A stretch of DNA of 64,000 bases from JACKAL01 sp964400355 (GTDB lineage Bacteria > Bdellovibrionota > Bdellovibrionia > Bdellovibrionales > JAGQZY01): positions 124,001 to 188,000 of the forward strand of contig CAYNTO010000001.1 of the NCBI GenBank assembly GCA_964400355.1, written 5' to 3'. The notes under the pieces are model-generated. The model did not search any database and had not been told where the DNA came from. It saw only the letters and a list, made by a program, of their open reading frames with translations. The position numbers and the translations under genes are program-made. Of the stretch, positions 17,319-26,650 are shown piece by piece (position 1 is the first letter of the stretch; every line of letters begins with the position of its first letter).

Positions 17319-17960
17319 ATGGCTTTGTCAAAAGTGTTTACAGGTGTGCTGTTGTCGGTGTGTTTCGCATCTACAGCTTTAGCGGAATCGAAACTGGTGA
17401 ACGTAACTAAGTTTGCGCTTGGGAAACCAGTATTATCCGGAACGGGTTGTGCGAAGGGCACGGTTGGCGTTTCGCAAACCGATGATAAAAAGACGTTTTC
17501 ATTGCTCTTCGATGAATATGCGGCGTCTGCGGGTGAATCTTTCGATCGTGATCGCGACGTTAAAAAGTGCACCATGACTATACCCATAGATGTGCCGAAA
17601 GGGTTTCAAATCGTAAAGATGAACTTTGATCTCCGCGGATTCTTCTCAGTGCCACGCAAGGGTAAGGTCCACCTCAATACCGCCTACGATATATTGGACA
17701 AAAATAATAAAAAGATTCAGAAAACACTCACGCTCGACAAACTTGTCAGTGGCCCCAGTGAGGGCGAGTACACGCGAACAGCGTCGCTCAATTCGGCCAA
17801 CATTCTTTCATTGTGTGGCGAAAAACTAAAATTGCGAGTGAACACGGCGATACATGCAAAGACCAACACTGCCGGTGACGACGTATTTGCAACGCTCGAC
17901 AGCTTCGATGCCTCCGCTGTGAATCGGGGCATCGAGCTCTTCGCATACAAATGTAAATAG
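17319..17960 (+). CDS. Secreted DUF4360-like protein
   Basis: 213 residues with a clear signal peptide (MALSKVFTGVLLSVCFASTALA). The mature part matches the pattern of DUF4360: a GTGCAKGTVGVSQTDD opening, a SLLFDEYAASAG strand, then a conserved cysteine in KKCTMTI and late cysteines in LCGEKL and AYKCK. This family occurs as secreted proteins of unknown function in fungi and bacteria, and disulfides are likely. GGGGGGC precedes the ATG. It converges with the subtilisin gene after 14 bases. Confidence 0.8.
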   Translation: MALSKVFTGVLLSVCFASTALAESKLVNVTKFALGKPVLSGTGCAKGTVGVSQTDDKKTFSLLFDEYAASAGESFDRDRDVKKCTMTIPIDVPKGFQIVKMNFDLRGFFSVPRKGKVHLNTAYDILDKNNKKIQKTLTLDKLVSGPSEGEYTRTASLNSANILSLCGEKLKLRVNTAIHAKTNTAGDDVFATLDSFDASAVNRGIELFAYKCK

Positions 17961-17974
17961 TTATTGAGAGTGCT

Positions 17975-19210
17975 CTACGGCACTGCGGGAGCTGGGGCAG
18001 CGAACTGCTGCTCCAGGAGCAAATGAGCAGCCGCCACGTCCAGCGCGCCACGAGTTTTTACGGGGTAACTGCCCTTAGCGGCAGAATCCATTAATGCTTT
18101 TTTAATATCTATGGCCTTTGCCGCTGGGAAAGCCGACCACAAGAGTGCGGCCGCGCCCGCGACAAACGGTGTGGCCATACTTGTTCCGTCCATGTTGATA
18201 TAGCGGTTACCGGGGTAGGTGCTCACGATATTTACTCCAGGCGCAACCACGTCCACACGATTTCCGTAGTTGGAAAACCCGGCGGTGTATTCATCGGGAG
18301 TCATGGCGCCCACAGTGAGCTGAGTGTAGGCGTTGTATGCGGCAGGATAGGAGGGTGTGCGATCGATATTGCTTCCTTCGTTGCCGGCGGCGGCAATAAA
18401 AAGTACGCCTTGGGCTGAGAGATTATTGAGTTCGGCCTCGAGAGCCGACGAGCATCCCGGGCCACCCCAGCTTGCGTTGATCACTTTAGCACCAGCGGCA
18501 GCCGCCGCACGAATACCGCGGATCGCATCGAAGACGGTTCCGTCTTGTGATGGACCAAAAAAATCATACATAAGAAGTTTTGCTTTAGGGGCAACACCGG
18601 TAACTTGGCCCTTGCTGTGATCTGCAGCAATAATACCAGCAATGTGAGTGCCGTGGCCCGTATTGTCTGAAAGATCCCCACTCTGTGAAATAAAATCGTA
18701 TCCGTGAATATCATCGATCATTCCATTGCCATCGTCGTCAACCCCATTCACCACCTCGTTCGGGTTGGAGTACAACTGACCTTTGAGCTGATCGTGTTTT
18801 GTATCTATGCCAGAGTCGATAATGGCGACCACAATCCCGTCGCCCAAAACGTTTTTGTTCCACAGCGGTTCGGCATTAATGGTTTTCATACCCCAGTTGA
18901 GGTCACCGGTGAAACCGAGCAGATCGATACTTTGCGGTTTTGGTAAAGAGATGCGGTAGTTGTCCTCGACAGAAGATATATCGGCGCGATGCTTGTCTAA
19001 ATATTTTTTGCGCGCATCAGAGTCGCGAAATTTCACACGTGAAAGCTTGCCGTTTTTCCAGCGCAAGATGTTTTCATTTTTTACCGATTGGTTGGCGCAA
19101 TCGGTGCCCGAAACTTTACTAAAACTTTGATTATTAGAACTGCGTTCGCTGCAGGCAAGGGTGAGGGTGCTGAGAAGAATTGCGAGGCAGAGCCGCGAGA
19201 TAACATCCAT
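17975..19210 (-). CDS. Subtilisin-like serine protease (S8), lipoprotein
   Basis: 411 residues. The N-terminal LAILLSTLTLACS is a lipoprotein signal with the lipobox cysteine at residue 20. A short propeptide-like region is followed by the S8 domain with all three catalytic motifs: Asp in VVAIIDSGIDTKH, His in GHGTHIAGIIAA and Ser in GTSMATPFVAGAAALL. The oxyanion asparagine lies in AAAGNEGSN. AAGGGAG precedes the ATG. A small hairpin (AATCCTC/GAGGATT, 19228-19246) lies in the leader. It probably digests external or prey-derived protein from the cell surface, which is inference. Confidence 0.93.
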   Translation of the reverse strand: MDVISRLCLAILLSTLTLACSERSSNNQSFSKVSGTDCANQSVKNENILRWKNGKLSRVKFRDSDARKKYLDKHRADISSVEDNYRISLPKPQSIDLLGFTGDLNWGMKTINAEPLWNKNVLGDGIVVAIIDSGIDTKHDQLKGQLYSNPNEVVNGVDDDGNGMIDDIHGYDFISQSGDLSDNTGHGTHIAGIIAADHSKGQVTGVAPKAKLLMYDFFGPSQDGTVFDAIRGIRAAAAAGAKVINASWGGPGCSSALEAELNNLSAQGVLFIAAAGNEGSNIDRTPSYPAAYNAYTQLTVGAMTPDEYTAGFSNYGNRVDVVAPGVNIVSTYPGNRYINMDGTSMATPFVAGAAALLWSAFPAAKAIDIKKALMDSAAKGSYPVKTRGALDVAAAHLLLEQQFAAPAPAVP

Positions 19211-19371
19211 GTTTTGACTCCCTTAGAAATCCTCGTCCTGAGGATTCCTTTAGTTTAACAAAGCCGCGCAAATTCCCGAGTCTAGCTCTTGGAAAAGCGC
19301 ATAAAGAGGAGCGGGTTCCACAAAACTGGACCTTTATCGAACGGTGATTTTTTTACAAAAGTATTAACCGA

Positions 19372-20211
19372 TTACGTGCTTTTAAATTCGGGCGAGAGGA
19401 GATGCAAGTAGGCGTTGAGAAATTTACAAAAGGTGTCTTCCACAGCCGCGGCTTTTTCAGTGACTTCGGCGTGAGTGAGTTTGTGCGCGGAGAGTCCCGC
19501 CGCCAAATTGGTGATGCAACTAATGGCACATACACGCAGGCCGAGATGGTTCGCAGCAATGCTTTCAGGCACTGTACTCATGCCAACAGCTTTTCCGCCC
19601 ATCATTTGTAGCATGCGAACCTCGGAGGGGGTTTCGTAAGTGGGGCCACTCACGCCACAATATATTCCGCTCCATGATTTTGTTTTTGTTTCCGCAAACG
19701 CCTGCTGCATTTTCTCACGGAGTTTTTTATCATAGGCTTCAGTCATATCGGGAAAGCGCGGTCCAAGATTTTTAATGTTGGGACCCATCAATGGGTTGAG
19801 GCCCATAAGATTGATGTGATCCTCGATGATCATAAAATCGCCAGGAGACATTTGTGGGTCGAGTCCACCGGCGGAATTGGTGAGCATGCAGACTTCGATA
19901 CCCAGCATAGCCAGTGTGCGAACCGGGTACACCACCGCGTCCATCGGGTGACCCTCGTAGTAGTGCACGCGACCTTGAAGGATGGCCACGGGTAAGGTGC
20001 CAACATGTCCAAGTATCAGTCGCCCCTGGTGACCATCCACAGTGGGCGGGGAAAAATGCGGAATTTCGCTGTAGGGTATGGCGCACTCTACGTGTACGTG
20101 TTTTACAAACGCTCCGAGTCCCGAGCCCAACACCACGCCCACTTTCGGCTTGAGCGCCGATTTGGAGCGAATGTACGAGGTTGTTTCCTGGAGGTTTTCT
20201 AAAGTACCCAT
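19372..20211 (-). CDS. punA: Purine nucleoside phosphorylase (trimeric type)
   Basis: 279 residues. It splits inosine and guanosine with phosphate into base and ribose-1-phosphate. Family signatures: GVVLGSGLGAF (phosphate loop) near residue 26, GRVHYYEGHPMD near residue 84, TNSAGGLDP near residue 112 and GPTYETPSEVRML near residue 190. Length matches the 270-290-residue trimeric class rather than hexameric DeoD. No obvious ribosome binding site precedes this ATG. It follows deoC and deoA on the same strand after about 118 bases, so it belongs to a nucleoside salvage cluster. Confidence 0.92.
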   Translation of the reverse strand: MGTLENLQETTSYIRSKSALKPKVGVVLGSGLGAFVKHVHVECAIPYSEIPHFSPPTVDGHQGRLILGHVGTLPVAILQGRVHYYEGHPMDAVVYPVRTLAMLGIEVCMLTNSAGGLDPQMSPGDFMIIEDHINLMGLNPLMGPNIKNLGPRFPDMTEAYDKKLREKMQQAFAETKTKSWSGIYCGVSGPTYETPSEVRMLQMMGGKAVGMSTVPESIAANHLGLRVCAISCITNLAAGLSAHKLTHAEVTEKAAAVEDTFCKFLNAYLHLLSPEFKST

Positions 20212-20265
20212 ACAGGAGAGCGTATAGCAAAATAAATGGTCGTCAACTGGGAAGCTGTCGCTAGA

Positions 20266-20281
20266 GCTCCGTTATCGGAGC
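20266..20281. terminator. Short hairpin between deoA and the purine nucleoside phosphorylase gene
   Basis: GCTCC pairs with GGAGC around GTTATC. It lies in the gap between the two minus-strand genes, without a T-run, so it may be a processing or attenuation hairpin rather than a full terminator. Confidence 0.3.
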
Positions 20282-20329
20282 GTATATTTTCTGCAACAAT
20301 ATAACTTTTGTTGATCACAGCCGGCGGAT

Positions 20330-21676
20330 TTAAACTTTCGATGCACTTATTTTTTTAAATATCAGAGGAGAAACCCGAGGTTTTTCGCTAGAAATTACGA
20401 CACTTTCCGCGAGAATGCTTGCAGCTTCATCATAAACATTTAAGTTCTTACATGCGTAAGAGTAGAGGGGATCGCCTGTCTGCACCATTTCTCCCCATTT
20501 TTTATGAATCACGATGCTGGCCGCCGGATCGATCACGTCGTGCGCGGCTTTGCGGCCAGCGCCTAGGGTGATCGCGGCATAACCTACCGATTCGCCATTG
20601 ATAGAATTTATAAAACCAGCTTGAAGGGCGCTCACTGTTTTCCAGCGGAGATCTGTAGGGAGCAAAAACTGTTTTAGATTCCCTCCTTGAGCAATTACCA
20701 TTTCTTCAAATTTTTTAAAGGCAGCGCCGCTGGAGTGTGCCTGTTTAACGGCGGAGAGCGCATCGTCAAAAGAGGTGCTGTGGCCAGAGAGGACGAGCAT
20801 CTCTGCGCTGAGTTCGAGCGATAGTTCCAATGTGTCCGAAAAATCCGCGGGCGCATAGCTGCGTTGTTCGATGGTTACCGGTTCATTTTTCAAAAGAGAA
20901 AGGCACTCCACGATCTCTATGGCGTTGCCAATAAAACGACCGAGGGGTTGATTCATATCTGTGATATACGCCGTCGTTCTGAGGCCACTCTTTGCGGCGG
21001 TTTCTGCGAGCCACAACGCGAGTTCTTCGGCATCGCGTGCGGTCTTCATAAAGGCGCCGGTGCCCCACTTCACATCCATCACCAAACCCTTAATGCCCTC
21101 AGCAATCTTTTTAGAAAGAATGCTACCGCAGATAAGAGGAATGGACTCCACAGTTCCAGTGACATCGCGAAGCGCGTACATTTTTTTATCTGCCGGGCAG
21201 ATCTCGGCTGTTTGACCAATGATGGAGCAGCCCAAAGTGAGAACCTGCTTTTGAAATTGTTCGAGAGTAAGGCTCACGCTAAAACCCGGTATGCTTTCGA
21301 GTTTGTCCAGCGTCCCTCCGGTATGGCCCAAACCACGACCTGCTATCATCGGCACGGGAACGCCGCACGCGGCGACGATCGGCGCAATCAGCATACTGGT
21401 TTTGTCGCCAATTCCTCCCGTACTGTGTTTATCGACCGGCAAAAAGTTAGATTTTGCGAATTCAAGCTGTTGGCCGGAGTGAAGCATGGCGAGTGTTAGA
21501 TCGGCGGCTTCTTGTTTGGTCATGCCCTTAAGAACGATAGCCATGAGCAGTGCGGCCATTTGATAATCGGGGAGCTGGCTCTGGTGATATCCCGAAACCA
21601 TAAAGCGAATTTCATCGCTCGTCAGTGGGGATCCATCACGCTTCTTCTTTATAATTTGCGCGGGGATAAAATTCAT
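20330..21676 (-). CDS. deoA: Thymidine phosphorylase
   Basis: 448 residues. It releases thymine and deoxyribose-1-phosphate from thymidine. The phosphate and substrate motif VDKHSTGGIGDKTSM lies near residue 82, followed by AGRGLGHTGGTLDKLESIPG. The C-terminal domain with GRKAAHDVIDPAASIV is present and the length equals E. coli DeoA. Its start overlaps the deoC stop by four bases (ATGA), so translation is probably coupled. The deoxyribose-1-phosphate would pass via a phosphopentomutase, not seen here, to DeoC. Confidence 0.95.
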   Translation of the reverse strand: MNFIPAQIIKKKRDGSPLTSDEIRFMVSGYHQSQLPDYQMAALLMAIVLKGMTKQEAADLTLAMLHSGQQLEFAKSNFLPVDKHSTGGIGDKTSMLIAPIVAACGVPVPMIAGRGLGHTGGTLDKLESIPGFSVSLTLEQFQKQVLTLGCSIIGQTAEICPADKKMYALRDVTGTVESIPLICGSILSKKIAEGIKGLVMDVKWGTGAFMKTARDAEELALWLAETAAKSGLRTTAYITDMNQPLGRFIGNAIEIVECLSLLKNEPVTIEQRSYAPADFSDTLELSLELSAEMLVLSGHSTSFDDALSAVKQAHSSGAAFKKFEEMVIAQGGNLKQFLLPTDLRWKTVSALQAGFINSINGESVGYAAITLGAGRKAAHDVIDPAASIVIHKKWGEMVQTGDPLYSYACKNLNVYDEAASILAESVVISSEKPRVSPLIFKKISASKV

Positions 21677-22341
21677 TTTTTACCCAAAAGGTCATTTAAG
21701 ATGGCTACACTTTTACTTGCACCTATGCGGTGCACACCCAAACTCAAGTAGGTATTAAAATCCTGAGCGGAGCGAATGCCACCGCTGGCTTTTATCTTTA
21801 ACCCCGCACGTCCTTCGCGTTTCATTTGCTCCACCGCGGCCGGTGTAGCGCCAACGCTTGCAAACCCGGTGGAGGTTTTTATAAAGTCGGCGCCCGAGAT
21901 ATTTACGCACTCAATAGCCCACGACAACTCTTCAGTGGTGAGCAAACCCGATTCGACGATCACTTTGGTCAGTGCTTTGCCCTTGGCAGCCGCCAGAACG
22001 TCGTTCAGTTCATGCTGAATGTAGGAAAGATTTTTATCTTTGAGAGCGCCGATGTTCATGACGACGTCGATTTCGGTAGCGCCCGCGCGCACAGCTTGTT
22101 CCGCTTCGAAAACCTTGGCGCGCGTGGTGTTGGCACCAAGGGGAAAGCCAATCACGGTACAAATTTCCACGGTAGTGCCTTTGAGTTGTTCCATACACAG
22201 CGGAATCCAATAAGGATTCACGCACACAGAAAAGAATTTATGATCCTTTGCTTCGCTGCAGAGTGTGCGAATGTCTGCGGATACGGCATCGGGCTTGAGA
22301 ATTGTGTGATCGAAATAGGAGGAGTAGTCTGTAATGGCCAT
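21673..22341 (-). CDS. deoC: Deoxyribose-phosphate aldolase
   Basis: 222 residues, a TIM-barrel class I aldolase that cleaves deoxyribose-5-phosphate into glyceraldehyde-3-phosphate and acetaldehyde. The Schiff-base lysine lies in DFIKTSTGFAS and the proton-relay lysine in GLKIKASGGIRS. The opening IDHTILKP-like string is present as YFDHTILKPDA. It is first in the minus-strand salvage operon deoC-deoA. The acetaldehyde it produces could be a substrate for alcohol dehydrogenases elsewhere, but no link is shown here. Confidence 0.95.
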   Translation of the reverse strand: MAITDYSSYFDHTILKPDAVSADIRTLCSEAKDHKFFSVCVNPYWIPLCMEQLKGTTVEICTVIGFPLGANTTRAKVFEAEQAVRAGATEIDVVMNIGALKDKNLSYIQHELNDVLAAAKGKALTKVIVESGLLTTEELSWAIECVNISGADFIKTSTGFASVGATPAAVEQMKREGRAGLKIKASGGIRSAQDFNTYLSLGVHRIGASKSVAILNDLLGKK

Positions 22342-22393
22342 GACACAGTCATAGCGTTTTTGTTAACGGGTGAATATGGCAAACGCGAGGAGT

Positions 22394-22422
22394 CGAGTGG
22401 CGAGCGCTGAAGGCAGCGACTC
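22394..22422 (-). terminator. Hairpin downstream of pilT
   Basis: An imperfect stem with the core CGCTG/CAGCG lies 13-41 bases past the pilT stop on the minus strand. No T-run follows, so its role in termination is uncertain. Confidence 0.3.
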
Positions 22423-22434
22423 ACCAAAGCCCGA

Positions 22435-23610
22435 TTAACCTGATTTTTTACCAAGATTCTGGAATGCGGGTGACAGTGTTGGCCCGCCAACACCCGCGGC
22501 TGGTCCGCCCGGGCGTATACCGGCGTTTGTTGTTTGTTGCACTCCGCCCTGTTGCATGGTGCTTGAAGCCGACGCAGACATTCCTTTACTCATCATACTC
22601 TTGCCGATTTCAATGGAGATCTGACCCTCTTGCATGAGTTTAGTAAGGGCATCATCCATTGTTTGCATGCCTTCAGCGCGACCAGTTTGCATTGTGGACT
22701 TGATCTGAAAAATACGATTTTCACGAATCAGGTTACCGATGGCCATATTATTGACAAGAATTTCGTGAGCGGCAACGCGCCCGCGCGCATTTTGTTTTGG
22801 TAAAAGCACTTGCGATACAACCGCACGCAAGCTTTCTGACAACATCGTGCGAACCTGCGGCTGCTCTTCTTGGGGAAAACTGTCGATAATACGATCGATC
22901 GTTTTGGGCGCGCTCATTGTGTGAAGTGTTCCAAACACAAGGTGACCTGTTTCCGCAGCTTTCAAGGCCAGTCCGATCGTTTCCGGGTCGCGCAACTCAC
23001 CGACGAGAATCACATCTGGATCTTCACGCAATGCTGCCTTTAGCGAAGCCGCGAAAGACTTCGTATTGGTGTGCACTTCACGTTGGTTGATGAGTGATTT
23101 TTTATTGGGATGCACAAACTCAATGGGGTCTTCGAGAGTGAGAATGTGCAGTTTTTGTTTTTCGTTGAGCTCGTTGATCATCGCGGCGAGCGTGGTCGAT
23201 TTTCCGGAGCCCGTGGGACCGGTAACGAGAATCATGCCCTGATTGGTGTTGATGATCTCGGTGATTGCTGGCGGCAGTTTTAACTCGTCCATCGTTCTTA
23301 TGGCCTCGGGAATATGGCGAAAGACGGCGCCGATTCCTTTGCGTTGAAAGAAAATATTACAGCGAAAGCGACCAAGGCCAGGCACTTGATACGCGCAGTC
23401 TAAATCCCACTCGTTAGCAAGTTGGTGCTTTTGCTCCTCGTTGAGAATTTCCACGACGAGAGCTTTACATTCGTCGGCCGTGAGGTCGCGGTAATCCAGC
23501 TTTTCAATTTCGCCATCAATACGCATACATGGCGGTGCGCCAGTGGTAAGGTGCAAATCCGAAGCGCCTTGTTTGACCATCAATTTAAAAAGTTCATCCA
23601 ACTTTGCCAT
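22435..23610 (-). CDS. pilT: Type IV pilus retraction ATPase PilT
   Basis: 391 residues. A hexameric ATPase on the inner-membrane face that powers pilus retraction and twitching. The start at 23610 is preceded by GGAGC; the frame stays open 11 codons upstream without better support. Visible motifs are the Walker A GPTGSGKSTT near residue 130, the Asp box TLEDPIEF, the Walker B region VILVGELRDPETI and the His box AAETGHLVFGTLHT. A C-terminal tail of about 50 residues rich in Ser, Met, Gln and Gly (SMMSKGMSASAS onward) exceeds the usual PilT length. It is divergent from rng. Confidence 0.95.
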   Translation of the reverse strand: MAKLDELFKLMVKQGASDLHLTTGAPPCMRIDGEIEKLDYRDLTADECKALVVEILNEEQKHQLANEWDLDCAYQVPGLGRFRCNIFFQRKGIGAVFRHIPEAIRTMDELKLPPAITEIINTNQGMILVTGPTGSGKSTTLAAMINELNEKQKLHILTLEDPIEFVHPNKKSLINQREVHTNTKSFAASLKAALREDPDVILVGELRDPETIGLALKAAETGHLVFGTLHTMSAPKTIDRIIDSFPQEEQPQVRTMLSESLRAVVSQVLLPKQNARGRVAAHEILVNNMAIGNLIRENRIFQIKSTMQTGRAEGMQTMDDALTKLMQEGQISIEIGKSMMSKGMSASASSTMQQGGVQQTTNAGIRPGGPAAGVGGPTLSPAFQNLGKKSG

Positions 23611-23778
23611 AAAGCTCCATTCTTGTGCTGCTGAACAACGCAATAATGCTAAAATATCTCATGTTTCTTTTCGGCCTTAAGGGGTTTATAGTGAAGTCCA
23701 GTTGCCACAAAAAGTAGAGGAAATTGCGGGCTTTGGCCCACACAGTGTTGCTAGAGAAAGACCACGGGTTTAAGAGAA

Positions 23779-25263
23779 ATGTTACGTTCAGAGATTCTAA
23801 TTCAATCCAATCGACTAGAGACGCGTATCGCCTATTTAGAAAAGGGCGAACTGGTGGATTACAAAGTAGAGCGCAACACTTCCCCGACTCTGGTCGGGTC
23901 CGTTTATCGAGGGCGCGTGGTTCGCGTACTTCCGGGCATGCAGGCGGCGTTTATCGACGTTGGGCTGGAGCGTGCGGCTTTTTTGTATGTTGGCGATGTG
24001 CGCGACGAAGATTTCATTTACGAGGGCAGCGAAGAGCTCAAACACGAACTTCTCGAAAAAGACAAACCCAAGATCCAAGAGTTATTGCGTGAAGGCCAGA
24101 CTATTTTGGTGCAAATTTCCAAAGATCCCATGGGCACAAAAGGGGCGCGGCTAACCACGCATATTTCACTCGCTTCACGGCGCATCGTCTATCTTCCAAC
24201 ACTTACACATTTTGGCATCTCTCGACGTATCGAAAATGAAGACGAGCGGGAGCGGCTCAAAAAACTACTCGAGAACAACGTCAAATCCGGCGGAGTGATC
24301 GTGCGCACCGCTGGCGAGGCGATGAGCGAAGCGGAACTTAAACAAGATTTAGAATACGTACAAAAATTATGGGCCGACATTCAAACTGGGTACACGTCGA
24401 ACGACAAAATTGGACTCATTCGCTCAGAGGAGGAATACAGTTTGCGAATTCTTCGCGACCTGTTAAATCCAGCGGTCGACAGCATCTGGGTCGAAGGGCG
24501 CGAAACCTACGAGAGAATTAAGGCATTTGTAAAAATATTCATGCCACAATATTTGAGTGCCATTCACCATTACTTTGAAAAAGAACCGTTGTTTTCTAAA
24601 AATGGTGTAGACGTCGAAATCGAAAAAGCACTGGCCCGCAAGGTTTGGTTGCGCTCGGGCGGATACCTAGTGATCGATGAGACGGAAGCGTTGGTTGTGA
24701 TCGATGTGAACACTGGGAAGTTCGTTGGCAAGAAAGATCTCGAAGACACAATTTTTAAAACCAATATGGAGGCGGTAAAAGAGATTGCTCATCAGATTCG
24801 TCTTCGTGATTTGGGCGGAATTATTATAGTGGATTTTATCGATATGACTGAGCAAGAGCATCGCGATCGCGTGCTGTCAGCGTTCGAGGAAGAGGTTAAG
24901 CGCGACCGAGTGAGAGTGAGCGTAATTTCCATGACTGGGCTTGGCCTTGTTGAGCTGACCCGCAAACGGCTGCGTTCTAGTTTGCGCCGAACACTCACTG
25001 AGGGCTGTTTTTATTGCGACGGTCTCGGGAGCTTAAAGAAAAAAGAAACGATCGTCTGCGAGATGTACCGCGATCTATCACTTACGGTAAAAAAGAAGAC
25101 CATCACTCAACCGGTGATCATTCATTGTCATACCGATATTGTGAATTGGGTTTACAGTGAAGAGAGTGAAATGATGGACTACTTCGAAGAAGAACTGGGT
25201 GTGCCGGTTATCTTTCGCACAGACTTAAAGCTGCACTTTGAAGAGTATAAAATCGAAATTTAA
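23779..25263 (+). CDS. rng: Ribonuclease G/E family endoribonuclease
   Basis: 494 residues, matching RNase G in length and lacking the long C-terminal scaffold of RNase E. An S1 RNA-binding domain covers residues 35-125 (GSVYRGRVVRVLPGMQAAFIDVG). The catalytic DNase I-like domain has its two metal-binding aspartates in VVIDVNTGKFVGKK and IIIVDFIDM. The Zn-link dimer motif is present as CFYCDG. It would process 16S rRNA and degrade mRNA. The second residue context MLRSEILIQSN fits family starts. It is followed by a hairpin and a converging dehydrogenase gene. Confidence 0.94.
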   Translation: MLRSEILIQSNRLETRIAYLEKGELVDYKVERNTSPTLVGSVYRGRVVRVLPGMQAAFIDVGLERAAFLYVGDVRDEDFIYEGSEELKHELLEKDKPKIQELLREGQTILVQISKDPMGTKGARLTTHISLASRRIVYLPTLTHFGISRRIENEDERERLKKLLENNVKSGGVIVRTAGEAMSEAELKQDLEYVQKLWADIQTGYTSNDKIGLIRSEEEYSLRILRDLLNPAVDSIWVEGRETYERIKAFVKIFMPQYLSAIHHYFEKEPLFSKNGVDVEIEKALARKVWLRSGGYLVIDETEALVVIDVNTGKFVGKKDLEDTIFKTNMEAVKEIAHQIRLRDLGGIIIVDFIDMTEQEHRDRVLSAFEEEVKRDRVRVSVISMTGLGLVELTRKRLRSSLRRTLTEGCFYCDGLGSLKKKETIVCEMYRDLSLTVKKKTITQPVIIHCHTDIVNWVYSEESEMMDYFEEELGVPVIFRTDLKLHFEEYKIEI

Positions 25264-25267
25264 AATC

Positions 25268-25292
25268 GGAGGGGAGAATAAATCTCCCCCTC
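25268..25292. terminator. Hairpin between rng and the PQQ dehydrogenase gene
   Basis: GAGGGGAGA pairs with TCTCCCCCTC around five bases, immediately after the rng stop. It lies between converging genes and lacks a long T-run, so it may be a weak bidirectional terminator. Confidence 0.55.
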
Positions 25293-25317
25293 AAAGAATT
25301 TAACAATAATAAAAGTA

Positions 25318-26520
25318 TCAATTAGGTGTTACTTGCCAGATATTACCGGCATCGGTGGCTATATAAAGCAAACCATCTGGCCCCTGTACGATCGAGCGCG
25401 CGCGCTCAGAGGGTGTCTTAGGGCTCGACACACCTAAGAGTTTGTTCTGATCGTCAATCTTGATCAGCTGCACAGAATTGTCTCCCATAATGCCCACAAT
25501 CAAAGTGTTCTCCCAATCTTTCCACTGAGAACCCGTGATAAATGTGAGTGGCCCCATACCCTGAGAGTCATCGTTACTCAGGAGCGGAGGTAGTGCATCT
25601 GGAAACTTGGTTAAATCGGTCATTGGGGTCGGTGTGCCGTCGATTTTGTTTGATGTGTATCCGCAATAGTTGTCGGCACATGTAACCCCTGCCTCGGGCT
25701 TTGGATCCCAGCCGCCGTTACCGCCAGCGACAAGCGCCGTTACTTCGTCGCTATGGTTTGGACCATGTTCGGCAACAAATGCTTGGCCGGTGACGGGGTG
25801 GAAGGTCAGGCCTTGAACATTTCTGTGTCCGTAAGTGTATACACGTGGATCGCCGCCCGCAGGAGTGTTGTTACCAGGCGCGGCCGCACCATTGGTGTCT
25901 ACACGAAGAACTTTTCCGCCGAGAACCATGAGATCCTGTGGAATTGTACCGTTGTGATTGTCGCCTGTAGTGATATACAAGAATCCATCTGGGCCAAAAC
26001 GAACACGCCCACCGCTGTGCGAGCCGGGATTTCCCCACGAGTTGGCAATTTCCTTAAATGGAATATCTTTAACGATATCCGTTCGCGCGAGAACTTGAGT
26101 GAAAGCTGCGTCTAGCTGGAGTTTTACAATGTGATTTGTTTTTCTGCCGTCGAAATTGGAGGGCATAAACACGTAGAGAGTTTGATTTGTATCAAATGCC
26201 GGATCGAGAGCTACCCCGTGCATTCCCGACTGACCCTGGCAGAAAAAATCCTCTGCAACCATGATGGACCCGTTAGTGCCAAAAAGGCGAAGAGAGGTGC
26301 CATCAGCATTGCGCACAGAGAGGCCGGCACACTTTTCTGTGTAAAAGAGCACGCCATCTTTATTAAAGGCCAAATCCCACGGAGCATTCAAGCCCTGCAT
26401 GTAATCTGTTTTAATGGAGATTGTTGGTTCCTCGCGACTGTTAGATTTGAGAGCGGCAAAGGAGCTTTCAAATCCTAAGGCGGCGAAAAGAAAAAAAGAA
26501 AATGCGAATCTGTTCGACAT
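25318..26520 (-). CDS. PQQ-dependent aldose sugar dehydrogenase-like protein, secreted
   Basis: 400 residues with a signal peptide (MSNRFAFSFFLFAALGFESSFA), so periplasmic. The mature protein is a six-bladed propeller of the glucose/sorbosone dehydrogenase family (soluble GDH, E. coli YliI). Recognisable strings: LNAPWDLAFNKDGVLFYTEK at the start, GQSGMHGVALDPAF (with the conserved His), HSGGRVRFGPDGFLYITTGD and YTYGHRNVQGLTFHP. It would oxidise aldoses to lactones with PQQ and calcium. GGAGG precedes the ATG. Whether the cell makes or imports PQQ is not shown here. Confidence 0.9.
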   Translation of the reverse strand: MSNRFAFSFFLFAALGFESSFAALKSNSREEPTISIKTDYMQGLNAPWDLAFNKDGVLFYTEKCAGLSVRNADGTSLRLFGTNGSIMVAEDFFCQGQSGMHGVALDPAFDTNQTLYVFMPSNFDGRKTNHIVKLQLDAAFTQVLARTDIVKDIPFKEIANSWGNPGSHSGGRVRFGPDGFLYITTGDNHNGTIPQDLMVLGGKVLRVDTNGAAAPGNNTPAGGDPRVYTYGHRNVQGLTFHPVTGQAFVAEHGPNHSDEVTALVAGGNGGWDPKPEAGVTCADNYCGYTSNKIDGTPTPMTDLTKFPDALPPLLSNDDSQGMGPLTFITGSQWKDWENTLIVGIMGDNSVQLIKIDDQNKLLGVSSPKTPSERARSIVQGPDGLLYIATDAGNIWQVTPN

Positions 26521-26650
26521 ACGGTCCTCCTGTTTTTTTACATGATGAACCTGTCTGATAATTTTTCAATGAATTACATGCGACACATAAAGATGTGAAT
26601 AAAATTACACATCAACGATGTGATAATTTTGCAAGATCGCAACACTCACG

